A program made the translations under genes and the position numbers. From Pseudomonadaceae bacterium (lineage in GTDB: Bacteria; Pseudomonadota; Gammaproteobacteria; Pseudomonadales; Azotimanducaceae): a stretch of 64,000 nt of DNA. The stretch's first letter is position 1. Each line of letters opens with the position of its first letter. The notes under the pieces were generated by a model. The model made no database searches and was not told the DNA's origin. It saw only the letters and a program-made list of their open reading frames with translations. The stretch spans positions 1 to 64,000 of the forward strand of contig JANSXA010000015.1 of assembly GCA_024743175.1 (NCBI GenBank), written 5' to 3'. Shown here one piece after another: positions 52,659-61,787 of the stretch.

Positions 52659-54944
52659 ATGGCTCACGATAATAGCTATACAGGACAGAAGTTCGAAGTT
52701 GTTGGTAACCGTTTCTTGCGCCCGGACGGTATCGACAAGGTAACCGGCAAAGCCCGTTACGGTGCCGACGCTAACGCACCAGGCCAACTGGTTGGTCTGG
52801 TCCTGCGCTCACCCCATGCGCACGCAAAGATTAAAAAAATAGACACTTCAAAGGCTGAGAAGCTACCTGGTGTTAAAGCGGTCATCACTTCTGACGATTT
52901 GCCCGATCTGACCGGCGGCAATGCCGGCAACGCGCACATTCTGGAAAACTGCATGGCACGCGGTCGCGCTCTGTACGATGGCCACGCCGTTGCAGCAGTT
53001 GCCGCGGTAGATCGCCAGACTGCCCGCCAGGCGTTGAAGCTCATCAAAGTGAGCTATCAGAAGCTTCCCCACGTAACCGATGTTGACGAAGCCATGGCAC
53101 CTGACGCCCCGGTCATCCACGACTGGTGCTTTACCGCCGGCCTCGAAGAAAAGCCCACAAAACCATCCAACATCGCAAACCGTACACAGATGGGACACGG
53201 CGATGTGGATGCAGGCTTCGCAGCGGCAGATGTCATCATCGAGAAGTCCTACAAGACAGAACAGACGCACCAGGGCTACATTGAACCCCACGCCTGTTTA
53301 GCCTCGGTAAACCCGGACGGCACATCAGAATTGTGGGTAACAACCCAGGGTCCTTTTTCCTATCGGTCAGTTTGTGCTGCCTTGTTAGGCCTGGACATTG
53401 CCAAGCTGAAAGTCACCTCTTCCGAGATTGGCGGCGGTTTCGGCGGTAAAACTCACGTCTGGACTGAACCACTGGCGCTCGCATTGTCTCGAAAAGCAAA
53501 CCGACCCGTTAAGCTTGTCATGACCCGGGACGAGGTTTTTCGTGCCACCGGACCTACCGCATCGACTTCTGTAGACGTCAAAATCGGCGCCACCAGAAAA
53601 GGTAAGATCACCGCGGCTACTTTAGAGCTTCGATATCAGGGTGGCGCCTTTCCAGGACCCTGGGCAATGCTTGCCTGTATGACCGGCTTCGCCTGTTACA
53701 ACATTGAAAACCAGCGCTCCGTGGGCTGGGATGTTATTGTCAATCGACCAAAAGTTGCCGCCTACCGGGCGCCCTCTGCACCCATGGCTGCCTATGCAGT
53801 GGAAAGCACCATGGACCTTGTGGCAGATGCCATTGGTATGGATGCGGTTGATTTCCGCCTCAAGAACGTTGCCAAAGAAGGCACCCAGGCGCCTTATGGG
53901 CCCATCTACGGTCCCATTGGTATTGAAGCCGCTTTGAAAGCAGTCAAGAAACACCCGCACATGAAATCCCGCCTGAAGAAAGGTCAGGGACGTGGCGTAG
54001 CTTGTGGTTTCTGGTTCAACATCGGTGGACAGACCTGTGTTGATCTGAACATAGGCACCGACGGCACCGTTAATCTGGCTGTTGGCACGGTGGATGTGGG
54101 TGGCGCGCGTTCTTCCCTGGCCATGATCGCGGCAGAGGAGCTGGGTGTTGGCTACGACGACGTTAAAGTTCATGTCGCGGATACCTCATCTCTGGGTCAT
54201 AACGACACCACTGAAGGCAGCCGCGGCACATTCTCTTCAGGAATGGCTGCCATATTTGCCGCTCGCGACGCTATCGAAGTGTTGAAAGGCAGAGCTGCAA
54301 AAATGCTGGATGTGCCTGTGGAAGATATTGTATGGGAACACGGGGAAGCGCGTGCCACCGGCAAAGGCCATGGCAATCTGCCAAAGCTGTCCTTGAAAGA
54401 GATTGCCGCCAAGTCGCCCAATACTGGCGGACCAATTGCGGGCCACAACGAGGTGGTTGCTGATGGCGCAGGTATGGGTTTTGCTGCCCACATCTGTGAT
54501 CTGGAAGTTGATCAGGAAACCGGGCACACCGAGATCCTGCGCTACACGGTTGTGCAGGATGCAGGCAAAGCCATCAATCCGGATTATGTTGAAGGACAGT
54601 TCCAGGGTGCTGCAGCACAAGGTATTGGTTGGGCATTAAACGAAGAGTACATCTACGGCAAAGACGGTCGCCTGCAGAATCCAGGCTTCCTCGATTATCG
54701 TATACCTGTCTGTTCAGACCTGCCGTTTATCGATACCAAAATCCTGGAGATTCCTAACCCGACCCATCCCTACGGTATTCGCGGTGTTGGAGAAACTTCC
54801 ATCGTGCCACCCCTGGGTGCAATCGGTAATGCTATTGCCAATGCCACCGGTGTACGCATGAATCATGTGCCCATGTCGCCGGTACGCGTGCTCGATGCAC
54901 TCGACCAGGCAGCGCAATACGAAGAACAGGTCAGTGCAGGTTAG
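52659..54944 (+). CDS. Molybdenum hydroxylase large subunit (xanthine dehydrogenase/CoxL-like)
   Basis: 761 residues binding the molybdopterin cofactor. GGGFGGKTHVW (about 263-273) binds Mo-pterin, and the late GIRGVGETSIVPPLGAIG carries the catalytic Glu (GVGE). The active-site loop reads AAYRAPSAPMAAYAVES. It is neither the AYxCSFR of form I CO dehydrogenase nor the AYRGAGR of form II, so CO is unlikely. An N-heterocycle or aromatic substrate is more likely, but unproved. The substrate cannot be assigned. It is followed by an overlapping MoaD-like gene. Confidence 0.93.
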   Translation: MAHDNSYTGQKFEVVGNRFLRPDGIDKVTGKARYGADANAPGQLVGLVLRSPHAHAKIKKIDTSKAEKLPGVKAVITSDDLPDLTGGNAGNAHILENCMARGRALYDGHAVAAVAAVDRQTARQALKLIKVSYQKLPHVTDVDEAMAPDAPVIHDWCFTAGLEEKPTKPSNIANRTQMGHGDVDAGFAAADVIIEKSYKTEQTHQGYIEPHACLASVNPDGTSELWVTTQGPFSYRSVCAALLGLDIAKLKVTSSEIGGGFGGKTHVWTEPLALALSRKANRPVKLVMTRDEVFRATGPTASTSVDVKIGATRKGKITAATLELRYQGGAFPGPWAMLACMTGFACYNIENQRSVGWDVIVNRPKVAAYRAPSAPMAAYAVESTMDLVADAIGMDAVDFRLKNVAKEGTQAPYGPIYGPIGIEAALKAVKKHPHMKSRLKKGQGRGVACGFWFNIGGQTCVDLNIGTDGTVNLAVGTVDVGGARSSLAMIAAEELGVGYDDVKVHVADTSSLGHNDTTEGSRGTFSSGMAAIFAARDAIEVLKGRAAKMLDVPVEDIVWEHGEARATGKGHGNLPKLSLKEIAAKSPNTGGPIAGHNEVVADGAGMGFAAHICDLEVDQETGHTEILRYTVVQDAGKAINPDYVEGQFQGAAAQGIGWALNEEYIYGKDGRLQNPGFLDYRIPVCSDLPFIDTKILEIPNPTHPYGIRGVGETSIVPPLGAIGNAIANATGVRMNHVPMSPVRVLDALDQAAQYEEQVSAG

Positions 54945-55176
54945 CCTGAACGGCGCATTGCGCTCCGGCGCAGGTGGTGCCGCCTCGATAGATATCGAGG
55001 CGGCTACCATTGCTGAGTTACTGACCAAACTGGCCGAACGCTACCCCGATATGTCTACCCATCTGGAAAAAGGCATCGCGGTTGCCATCAACGGCACGGT
55101 CTACAGGGATGACTGGACCCAGAAGATTCCTCAAGGCGCTGAGGTTTTCCTGATGCCGCGAATTGAGGGCGGTTAA
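54934..55176 (+). CDS. MoaD/ThiS-family sulfur carrier, overlapping the Mo subunit gene
   Basis: 80 residues from the GTG at 54934, overlapping the large subunit stop by 11 bases; the longer frame is inside the large-subunit gene. It has the beta-grasp layout, with ATIAELLTKLAERYPD, VAINGTVYRD, GAEVFLMPRIEGG and the C-terminal Gly-Gly used as a thiocarboxylate. MoaD gives sulfur to make the dithiolene of molybdopterin; ThiS does so for thiamine. The position suggests a dedicated sulfur carrier for this hydroxylase, but no MoeB or MoaE-like gene follows. A role in sulfuration of the Mo centre is a further option. Confidence 0.85.
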   Translation: MQVSLNGALRSGAGGAASIDIEAATIAELLTKLAERYPDMSTHLEKGIAVAINGTVYRDDWTQKIPQGAEVFLMPRIEGG

Positions 55177-55327
55177 ACAGGACAACGTCCATTCCCCCTG
55201 TTGCAGGAACGGCCCTGCTGCGCAAGTGGTGATCGAAGCGTTGACGAAAGAAGCTGACACCCGTATCTAGGCACTACTTGGACGCTACACCCAGCCTATG
55301 GCAGTTGGCCTGCGCTGTTACTTTCGG

Positions 55328-55813
55328 TTATGCAGCTGCTGACGCAATCTGCCGCGCCAACCCCGGATCCAGCACTAAACGAACACCATCTTTTGTCGAC
55401 AAAGCGCGTGCATGGCGCTTTCTGGAAACGCACGCGAAAGCAACTGAACCATCTTTCAACGTATACCAGCCTACATAAAAACCGAGCACACGGGTGCCTA
55501 GATAAAGTTTTGAAAGCGCATATTTTTCGTCGGACCGGAACAGGAATTTATCACTGACGTCGGGCTCCAGATTGTCGATTTTGTCGACAAACGACGCGAA
55601 CATGCAATTAATGCGGAGACGGTCGTCTTCCACGGAAACAACCGCGCGCAGCTGGAACATCATGAGCAATGCTATCGCACCAATGAAAAAAGCAAGGGTA
55701 ACGGCTTCAAAAGTACTCATTGTGGATAACAAACCAACGAACAACATTCCGGCCGTAGCAGCACCTGCAACCATAACCATAGAACGTACCTGTGGTCGAA
55801 TCACTATATCCAT
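55328..55813 (-). CDS. Two-helix membrane protein with a PH-like domain
   Basis: 161 residues from the ATG at 55811-55813, with AGAGGT upstream; the longer frame lacks an RBS. Two membrane helices (about 15-32 and 40-60; TFEAVTLAFFIGAIALLMM) lie near the N-terminus. A soluble beta-rich part with LRAVVSVEDDRLRINCMF and YALSKLYLGTRVLGFYVGWY follows, resembling bacterial PH-like domains that often sit on two helices. The family is not recognised with certainty. It is convergent with the molybdenum operon (about 150 bases between) and divergent from nothing close. Confidence 0.6.
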   Translation of the reverse strand: MDIVIRPQVRSMVMVAGAATAGMLFVGLLSTMSTFEAVTLAFFIGAIALLMMFQLRAVVSVEDDRLRINCMFASFVDKIDNLEPDVSDKFLFRSDEKYALSKLYLGTRVLGFYVGWYTLKDGSVAFACVSRKRHARALSTKDGVRLVLDPGLARQIASAAA

Positions 55814-55967
55814 AACTACCTCTCTATAATGATATAGGAATATAGATCCTAACACAGATAGAAGCAAGTTACGAATAGACCCCTTCAAATGAGAACTGCT
55901 CGATTTTATAAAGCCTTTTTGTCAAACGAGTTGGCGAAAACGACTCGCTTTTCTTGATGCAGCAGAC

Positions 55968-57005
55968 CTATTCCGGCTCTGCCACTTTCACCATCAACTT
56001 GCCAAAATTTTCACCTGTGAACAGCATACGAAAGGCGTCAGGTGCTTTCTCAATACCTTCTACAACTGTTTCGCGGTATTTGAGTTTGCCTTCTTTAATC
56101 CACTGGCCCAGGGCACGCGCCGCGTCTTCAAACTCTTCAAGCCATTCGGTGACCACAAAAAACCGGTGTGCAGGGGGGTTGTCCAATGCGCCTAACACCA
56201 TTTCCGGGGTTCTGATTTCGTCAAAGCTGGTGGCGTTGTAGGCTGAGATGAAGCCGCAAATCGGAACCCGTGCGCCGTCATTCAACAACGGCGCAACGGC
56301 ATCCAGTACTGCGCCGCCTACGTTCTCAAAATACACATCGACCCCATCCGGACAGGCCGCTGCCAGCTGCGCAGGAAAATCATCCGCCTTGTAGTCTATG
56401 CAGGCATCAAAACCCAATTCATTCACTACGTAATCACATTTGGTTTTACCACCCGCGACGCCGACAGCACGGCATCCCTGAATTTTGGCGATCTGACCCA
56501 CAACAGAACCTACCGCACCGGACGCAGCGGATACCACTACCGTCTCCCCGGCCTTGGGCTGGCCTACACGCAGCAAACCGAAGTAGGCTGTCTGCCCGGG
56601 CATACCGGTGACGCCAACGGCAGTAGAGATAGGCGCGAGATCAGGATCAATTTTAAACAAACGGTTATCATCTGCTTTGGCTATCGCATAGGACTGCCAA
56701 CCGTACATACCACTGACAATAGTGCCCACCGGGAAGTCGGCTATATTTGATGCCACTACCTGGCACACCACACCACCGGTAATGACATCACCAGTTTCCA
56801 GCGGCTTTGCATAAGATTTACGATCACTCATGCGGCCACGCATATACGGATCCAGGGACAACCAGAGGGTGCGCAGCAGCATCTCATGCTCACCGGGTGC
56901 TGCCACGGGTACGGTTTGGATTTCGAAATTATCATTTGCAGGCACACCCACAGGCCGCGACTTGAGCACGATGCGGGTATTGGTAAGAGAACTGATATCG
57001 GTCAT
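55968..57005 (-). CDS. NADP-dependent MDR-family oxidoreductase (leukotriene B4 dehydrogenase-like)
   Basis: 345 residues from the ATG at 57003-57005. The longer frame overlaps the LLM gene and lacks a plausible start there. It has LWLSLDPYMRGRMSD in the GroES-like part, VSAASGAVGSVVGQIAKIQG for NADPH, and YFENVGGAVLDAVAP. It reduces enones. It is a paralogue of the enzyme at 29448-30449. The gene follows the LLM gene by 25 bases on the same strand, so the two redox enzymes may share a pathway. Confidence 0.9.
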   Translation of the reverse strand: MTDISSLTNTRIVLKSRPVGVPANDNFEIQTVPVAAPGEHEMLLRTLWLSLDPYMRGRMSDRKSYAKPLETGDVITGGVVCQVVASNIADFPVGTIVSGMYGWQSYAIAKADDNRLFKIDPDLAPISTAVGVTGMPGQTAYFGLLRVGQPKAGETVVVSAASGAVGSVVGQIAKIQGCRAVGVAGGKTKCDYVVNELGFDACIDYKADDFPAQLAAACPDGVDVYFENVGGAVLDAVAPLLNDGARVPICGFISAYNATSFDEIRTPEMVLGALDNPPAHRFFVVTEWLEEFEDAARALGQWIKEGKLKYRETVVEGIEKAPDAFRMLFTGENFGKLMVKVAEPE

Positions 57006-57030
57006 GAGATGTTTATTCCTGTACTGGTGT

Positions 57031-57885
57031 TCAGGCGAGAGCGCTGGCCAGCATGTCGCGGGCGCGGCTGATGGCATCAATGTGAGCCGCCGGATCGGGT
57101 AGTTGCTGATTCATGGTTACCATCGCCACGTGGGTAACGCCTTTATCCTGCAGCGACTTGACCTGATCAACGGTTGAGGTTGAGGGAATGATACATTCAA
57201 TACCAATGCTGGCAGGGTCACGACCTGCCTGCTTAGCGGTAGTCTTTACCTGCTCGATTTGAACAGCCAGGTCTTTGTTCACAAACGGCAGCCAGCCATC
57301 TGCGAGGCGCCCGACCCGATCAATCACTTGTGGCGCCATGCCACCTAACCAGATAGGAATGTGCTTCTTCGGTGGCAGTGGATTCAGACCTGCGTCCGTA
57401 ATCTTGTGATGTTCACCTGTGTAGCTGATCGCTTCATCGCGCCAAAGCTTTCGTAACACATCAATCTGTTCCTCCGAGCGATGTCCCCGGTCGTTAAAAT
57501 TGGCACCCAGGGCTTCGTATTCCACCTCATTCCACCCGGTACCTACGCCCAGGCGCAAGCGTCCTTTGCTCAGCACGTCCACACACGCGGCTTGTTTGGC
57601 TACCAGAGCGGTTTGACGCTGGGGCAGAATGATGACCCCGGTGACCAGCTCTATTGTTGTTGTTAAACCAGCTAGATAGGAAAACAGCACCAGGGGTTCC
57701 TGGAACATGCTCTCGCTGGTATAAGGGCCCTTCCAGTCCGGGCGACTGGCGGTATTTGCGCCCAGCACGTGGTCATAAGCAATCAGGTGGTCATAACCTG
57801 AAGATTCGGCTGTAGTTGCAAACTTTGCCACCATGTCCGGGTCTGAACCAATTTCTGTCTGTGGAAACACAACACCAATCTTCAT
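57031..57885 (-). CDS. LLM-class (F420-dependent type) oxidoreductase
   Basis: 284 residues with the TIM-barrel luciferase-like fold. YDHLIAYDHVLGAN, VTGVIILPQRQTALVAKQAA, GRLRLGVGTGWNEVEYEALG and PIWLGGMAPQVIDRVGRLADG match the F420-dependent TIGR03619-like group. Gammaproteobacteria generally do not make F420, so FMN may be the real cofactor. The substrate is unknown. It is the first gene of a pair with the MDR reductase. The 168 bases upstream to the NYN gene hold no other gene. Confidence 0.88.
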   Translation of the reverse strand: MKIGVVFPQTEIGSDPDMVAKFATTAESSGYDHLIAYDHVLGANTASRPDWKGPYTSESMFQEPLVLFSYLAGLTTTIELVTGVIILPQRQTALVAKQAACVDVLSKGRLRLGVGTGWNEVEYEALGANFNDRGHRSEEQIDVLRKLWRDEAISYTGEHHKITDAGLNPLPPKKHIPIWLGGMAPQVIDRVGRLADGWLPFVNKDLAVQIEQVKTTAKQAGRDPASIGIECIIPSTSTVDQVKSLQDKGVTHVAMVTMNQQLPDPAAHIDAISRARDMLASALA

Positions 57886-58053
57886 GAATCTGGCCTCTCT
57901 TATCGAAACAGGATGATGGAACAGGTTCTATGAACCCAGGGAGAATAACGATGACCAGCCTACTCTCAATAAGGTCGTCCGTGCAAATACAAGGCTTAAA
58001 GTTCTCACTGGGACAATGCTGCAGGTATGATCTAACCTGATTAACCTTGCGAA

Positions 58054-58893
58054 ATGGATATCTGTATGCGTAATGACGACTCTGATAGGAACCTGGCTGT
58101 CTTCAGTGATTTTGAGAACGTCGCGCTCGGGGTGAGAGACGCAAAATACCCGAAATTCGACATCGGTCTGGTGCTTGAACGTTTGTTGGTTAAAGGCAAC
58201 GTGGTTGTAAAGAAGGCTTATTGCGACTGGGATCGTTACCAGGAGCACAAAGCCAGCATGCACGAAGCCGCCTTTGAACTCATAGAGATCCCGCACACCC
58301 GTCAGTCGGGTAAAAACTCAGCCGACATACGCATGGTCGTTGATGCGCTGGATCTCTGTTATACGAAGGATCACATCGATACCTTTGTCATCATCAGTGG
58401 CGATTCTGATTTTTCTCCTTTAGTCAGCAAACTGAGAGAGAATGCCAAGCTGGTGATTGGCGTAGGTGTAAAGAACAGTACCTCTGACCTGCTCATAAAG
58501 AATTGTGATGAATTTCTGTTTTACGATGACCTGATCAAGGAGAGTACGTCTAAACGCAGCACTCGAAGGTCCTCGAAGAAAAAGAGCAGTGTTCAAAAAA
58601 CCGCTGGTAACGCTTCGAGCAGAAAGTCTGAAACAGACAGTGAAAAACAGGATGAAGGCATAGATCTGGTTGTTGAAACCGCCGAGGCGTTGATTAAAGA
58701 ACGAGGAGACAGCGTCTTCGGTTCTATGGTCAAACAGACACTGAAACGCCGCCATCCTGGATTCAGCGAGTCCTATTACGGTTTCCGTTCTTTTGGCGAC
58801 CTTCTTGAGGAGGCACAATCCCGAGGTACTGTCATCCTCGAGCTTGATGAGCGCTCAGGCGGATACGTCATACGTTCAGTATCACGGGATTGA
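58054..58893 (+). CDS. NYN-domain RNase-like protein with C-terminal OST-HTH/LOTUS domain
   Basis: 279 residues. The NYN (LabA-like, PIN-fold) domain fills about 10-160. Metal-binding acids are visible in AVFSDFENV, SADIRMVVDAL and VIISGDSDFSPLV. A Lys/Arg/Ser-rich linker (about 168-205) follows, then an OST-HTH/LOTUS domain (about 210-275; GDSVFGSMVKQTLKRRHPGF, YGFRSFGDLLEEA). It probably cuts or binds RNA; its target is unknown. The ATG at 58066 is an alternative start. It stands just before DUF350 and a transglutaminase-like gene. Confidence 0.88.
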   Translation: MDICMRNDDSDRNLAVFSDFENVALGVRDAKYPKFDIGLVLERLLVKGNVVVKKAYCDWDRYQEHKASMHEAAFELIEIPHTRQSGKNSADIRMVVDALDLCYTKDHIDTFVIISGDSDFSPLVSKLRENAKLVIGVGVKNSTSDLLIKNCDEFLFYDDLIKESTSKRSTRRSSKKKSSVQKTAGNASSRKSETDSEKQDEGIDLVVETAEALIKERGDSVFGSMVKQTLKRRHPGFSESYYGFRSFGDLLEEAQSRGTVILELDERSGGYVIRSVSRD

Positions 58894-58965
58894 TTTTATA
58901 CTGCGGCTTCCGTCAAAAAGTGCTCAAAAAAAAGCCATCCCACATGTTAAAGGACTGACACGCCC

Positions 58966-59499
58966 ATGGATCTGTCTATAATTTTACTCGGCGCTGCCAA
59001 GCTGGGTTTTGGTCTTCTGGTTGGCATCGTGGGCATCACCACCAGCGCACGATTGATTAAACGTGCTGTTGGCGTTGCAGACGTGGACGCTGCCATAAAG
59101 GCACAGAACGTTGCTGTCGGTTTGTCTCTAAGCGCAGCGATTGTTGCAATGGGCATACTGGTGGAGCCAGCCATCAGTCGCACCTTCACGGCCCTGGATC
59201 TTATTCAGCACACCGCACAGAACTGGACAGATGTGTTATGGATTGTTGCCTACGCATTAGGTTTGACCAGCGCATCTCTGTTAATCGGCGCCGCGGTTAT
59301 TGTCAGCGGCGTGCGCGCAGCTATACATCTGACGCCTGACCTTGACGAAATAGAAGAAATTGTCAGCGGCAATATCGCCTGCGCAATCATTCTGGTGGCG
59401 GTCATTGTGGTACTGGCGCTGCTGGTACGTGAGGGATTGGATACCATGCTGACGGGATTTCTTCCTCTGCCAGTGCTTGGGCGGGTCGGGCCCGCCTGA
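58966..59499 (+). CDS. DUF350 membrane protein
   Basis: 177 residues with about five membrane helices arranged as two DUF350 repeats (IKAQNVAVGLSLSAAIVAMG and EIVSGNIACAIILVAVIVVL). The family, like E. coli YjfL, has unknown function. In many genomes its members lie near PspA-like, spermidine synthase-like and ATP-grasp genes of unresolved envelope modification systems. Here it overlaps or abuts the transglutaminase-like gene (stop at 59497-59499; next start GTG at 59501). It lies 72 bases after the NYN gene. Confidence 0.85.
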   Translation: MDLSIILLGAAKLGFGLLVGIVGITTSARLIKRAVGVADVDAAIKAQNVAVGLSLSAAIVAMGILVEPAISRTFTALDLIQHTAQNWTDVLWIVAYALGLTSASLLIGAAVIVSGVRAAIHLTPDLDEIEEIVSGNIACAIILVAVIVVLALLVREGLDTMLTGFLPLPVLGRVGPA

Positions 59500-59500
59500 A

Positions 59501-60292
59501 GTGGCACGACGCCGGGCAAACTGGAGCAACTGGTTCTGGGGATTGGTTATATTTGGCGCCGTCGTATACCTCAATCGCGAGAGTATGACTCCGGAGCTGG
59601 ATCTGGGTACCGTACAATACCCCCGCTTCCCTGAAACTTACGATACAACGGAACATCTCTGGCGCGCCGCAGGCTTGGCCAGGACCCGCATAGCGTTCGA
59701 TCACGGCCACAAAGCCATCCAGACACTGGAGGCAGACCACCTGTTCTATGGTCGTCAGATAGAACGCGCGTATCAGCGCGGAAGCGACAGTCAACTAGGC
59801 ACAAATTGTCAGGGCGACTATTGGAGCTGTGTCTACAGCATCGTTTTTCAGCGTAACGCAGATGACCTGGAGCCCTTGCTGAATCGGATATCCCAGGGCC
59901 TCGAAGATCAACGCTGGACTGCAGTTCAGGCTACGCGATGGTTATTGCGCTTTGTGCAGGACATTCCCTATCGCATCCCCGAAGAGCATGCCTTTGGCGT
60001 GCTGCCACCCGCCCTGGTTGTCTCTCAGAATTGGGGGGATTGCGACTCGAAATCACTGCTGTTACTGCATTTGTTAAGACGCGTGGGTATCGATGCGCAG
60101 ATCACAGTTTCACGCATTCACAAACACGCTATGGTCGGAGTTTTTGTGCCCACAACCGGCGGCACCTTCAGCTACCGTAATCGCGACTACGCCTGGGCGG
60201 AGACCACCTCGAATGCCCCCCTGGGTTGGATATCTCCAGAGATGCTGTTACCCGACGACTGGCAGGTCACACCAGTGCGTCATCTTAATTAG
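59501..60292 (+). CDS. Membrane-anchored transglutaminase-like protein
   Basis: 263 residues from GTG at 59501, one base after DUF350; the TTG at 59477 is another possibility. An Arg-rich start (MARRR) precedes a membrane anchor (about 12-27), so the rest should be periplasmic. A helical region follows. The transglutaminase-like core has Cys181 (NWGDCDSKS), His209 (HKHAMVGV) and an acidic residue in YAWAETT near 228, in the order of the family triad. It could crosslink or cleave peptides in the envelope. Translation is coupled to DUF350. Its end overlaps the PQQ-type dehydrogenase gene by 8 bases. Confidence 0.8.
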   Translation: MARRRANWSNWFWGLVIFGAVVYLNRESMTPELDLGTVQYPRFPETYDTTEHLWRAAGLARTRIAFDHGHKAIQTLEADHLFYGRQIERAYQRGSDSQLGTNCQGDYWSCVYSIVFQRNADDLEPLLNRISQGLEDQRWTAVQATRWLLRFVQDIPYRIPEEHAFGVLPPALVVSQNWGDCDSKSLLLLHLLRRVGIDAQITVSRIHKHAMVGVFVPTTGGTFSYRNRDYAWAETTSNAPLGWISPEMLLPDDWQVTPVRHLN

Positions 60293-61385
60293 GCGCTAAC
60301 TTCAGTAGTTGAGCCCCGTCACCATCTTCGAGCAACCAGATAGCGCCGTTTGGACCCTGTTCAACTTCTCTGATCCGTGCACCCATCTCAAATCGCTCAG
60401 CTTCGTTCGCGTTTTCGCCATCAAAAGTTACCCGTATCAGCGCCTTGGATGAGAGGCCGCCCATAAAGGCGCTGCCCTGCCAGTCAGCAAACATGTCTGC
60501 AGAGTAGAACATCAACCCAGCAGGTGAGATTGCCGGTACCCAGTAAACCACAGGCGCCTCAAGGTCTGGTCGGGTGTCGTGGTCAGGAATTTCTTCACCG
60601 CTGTAATGATCGCCGTTGGAAACCAATGGATAACCGTAGTTAACACCCGGCTTAACCAGATTTAACTCATCGCCATGCTTAGGTCCCATCTCCAGCGTCC
60701 ATAATTTGCCATCAGCATCGAACGCAAGACCTAACGGGTTGCGATGACCATAAGACCAGATCTGCGCGGTCACGCCACCTTTATCGTAAAAGGGATTATC
60801 TTCCGGCACAGATCCATCAGGGTGAAGGCGCACAATCTTGCCAAGATTGCCCTGCATATCCTGTGCGGGATCAAATTTCTGCCGCTCACCGGAAGAGATG
60901 AAAAGGTGACCACCTTCAGAAAAAGCCAGTCGATGTCCAAAATGACCGCGTCCGGTGACCTTTGGATACTGATGCCAGACCGTTTCAAGATCTTCCAGCG
61001 CCGCTTCGGTATCACTTAACACCAGCTTGCCTCGCACTACGACTGCACCCAGAAGACCATCATCATCGGCTTCTACATAACTTAAGTAGACCAGGTCGTT
61101 ATCGGCGAAGTCCGGATGCAGCACAACGTCTCCCAAACCACCCTGTCCACCTGCGGCAACCGCTGGCACACCTGCCACTGGCGCTGACTTCTCCCCATTG
61201 GGGCTGACCACATACAGAGTACCCGCCTTCTCTGTCACCAACAGGCGCCCATCAGGCATGAAAGTCATTGCCCATGGCGCATCGAAGGTAGCCACCGGGC
61301 TAGCATCAAAAGGCCAGGAATCTCCGTTTACCGAACTGCACGCTGACAGGCTGAAACAGAGTAAAAGAGCACAAAGTCGAGTCAT
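60285..61385 (-). CDS. PQQ-dependent sugar dehydrogenase-like lipoprotein
   Basis: 366 residues with signal peptide and lipobox (LSACSS). Six-bladed propeller of the soluble aldose/glucose dehydrogenase (YliI, GSDH) family: PWAMTFMPDGRLLVTEKAGT, HFGHRLAFSEGGHLFISSGE (His at the active site), WSYGHRNPLGLAFD and GDELNLVKPGVNYG are visible. It oxidises aldoses using PQQ. PQQ biosynthesis genes are not in the window, so holo-enzyme formation is open. It converges on the transglutaminase gene with an 8-base overlap. Confidence 0.9.
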   Translation of the reverse strand: MTRLCALLLCFSLSACSSVNGDSWPFDASPVATFDAPWAMTFMPDGRLLVTEKAGTLYVVSPNGEKSAPVAGVPAVAAGGQGGLGDVVLHPDFADNDLVYLSYVEADDDGLLGAVVVRGKLVLSDTEAALEDLETVWHQYPKVTGRGHFGHRLAFSEGGHLFISSGERQKFDPAQDMQGNLGKIVRLHPDGSVPEDNPFYDKGGVTAQIWSYGHRNPLGLAFDADGKLWTLEMGPKHGDELNLVKPGVNYGYPLVSNGDHYSGEEIPDHDTRPDLEAPVVYWVPAISPAGLMFYSADMFADWQGSAFMGGLSSKALIRVTFDGENANEAERFEMGARIREVEQGPNGAIWLLEDGDGAQLLKLAPN

Positions 61386-61520
61386 GTAGTTTTCCCTAAA
61401 TTTATATCTGCGCAGGCTATTTCGGAACAGAGTTTAGCAGCAGACTGGTGCAGGCGTTGACTGTTTTCCTCAGGGGTGTAGATTTATACCTGAGCTCAAT
61501 TACGCAAAGGGCCCTCGAAA

Positions 61521-61733
61521 ATGAATCGACCGAACGATCCGGAAAACAAATCTTTTTTCAAGTCAGAGAGATATTTCGAATCCAATGGACAGTGGTATTT
61601 CTCAACCCGCGAAACCGAAGACCAGGGGCCATTCAGGTCCCGCGATGATGCAACTTCAGAATTAAACGCCTATCTGAAAACCCATGCGGGCATTATTACG
61701 GATTCGTGGGATGAACCTGGTGCCAGGCACTGA
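61521..61733 (+). CDS. DUF6316-family small protein
   Basis: 70 residues, soluble. YFESNGQWYFSTRETEDQGPFR and the SRDDATSELNAYLKT stretch are the family core: a WYFxTRE...GPF turn followed by one helix. Function is unknown. The RBS is weak (CTCGAAA just upstream). The 135-base stretch before it is intergenic; I see no other gene there. Confidence 0.75.
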   Translation: MNRPNDPENKSFFKSERYFESNGQWYFSTRETEDQGPFRSRDDATSELNAYLKTHAGIITDSWDEPGARH

Positions 61734-61787
61734 CTACAACTTTTTGGATGTGTTGAGTAAGGGGAGCAACGGGATGGAGAGGATCCA

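Noticed and set aside
53622-54173. A 183-residue antisense ORF in the molybdenum subunit gene
   Set aside because: Shadow of a highly conserved coding region on the plus strand.
51287-55176. Assignment of the operon as CO dehydrogenase (CoxMSL)
   Set aside because: The large subunit loop reads AYRAPSAP, not AYxCSFR or AYRGAGR, and there are no coxDEFG genes nearby.
55178-55265. A short ORF after the MoaD-like gene (...QVVIEALTKEADTRI)
   Set aside because: Only a TTG start inside the MoaD gene, about 35 residues, and no recognised family; too weak to call.
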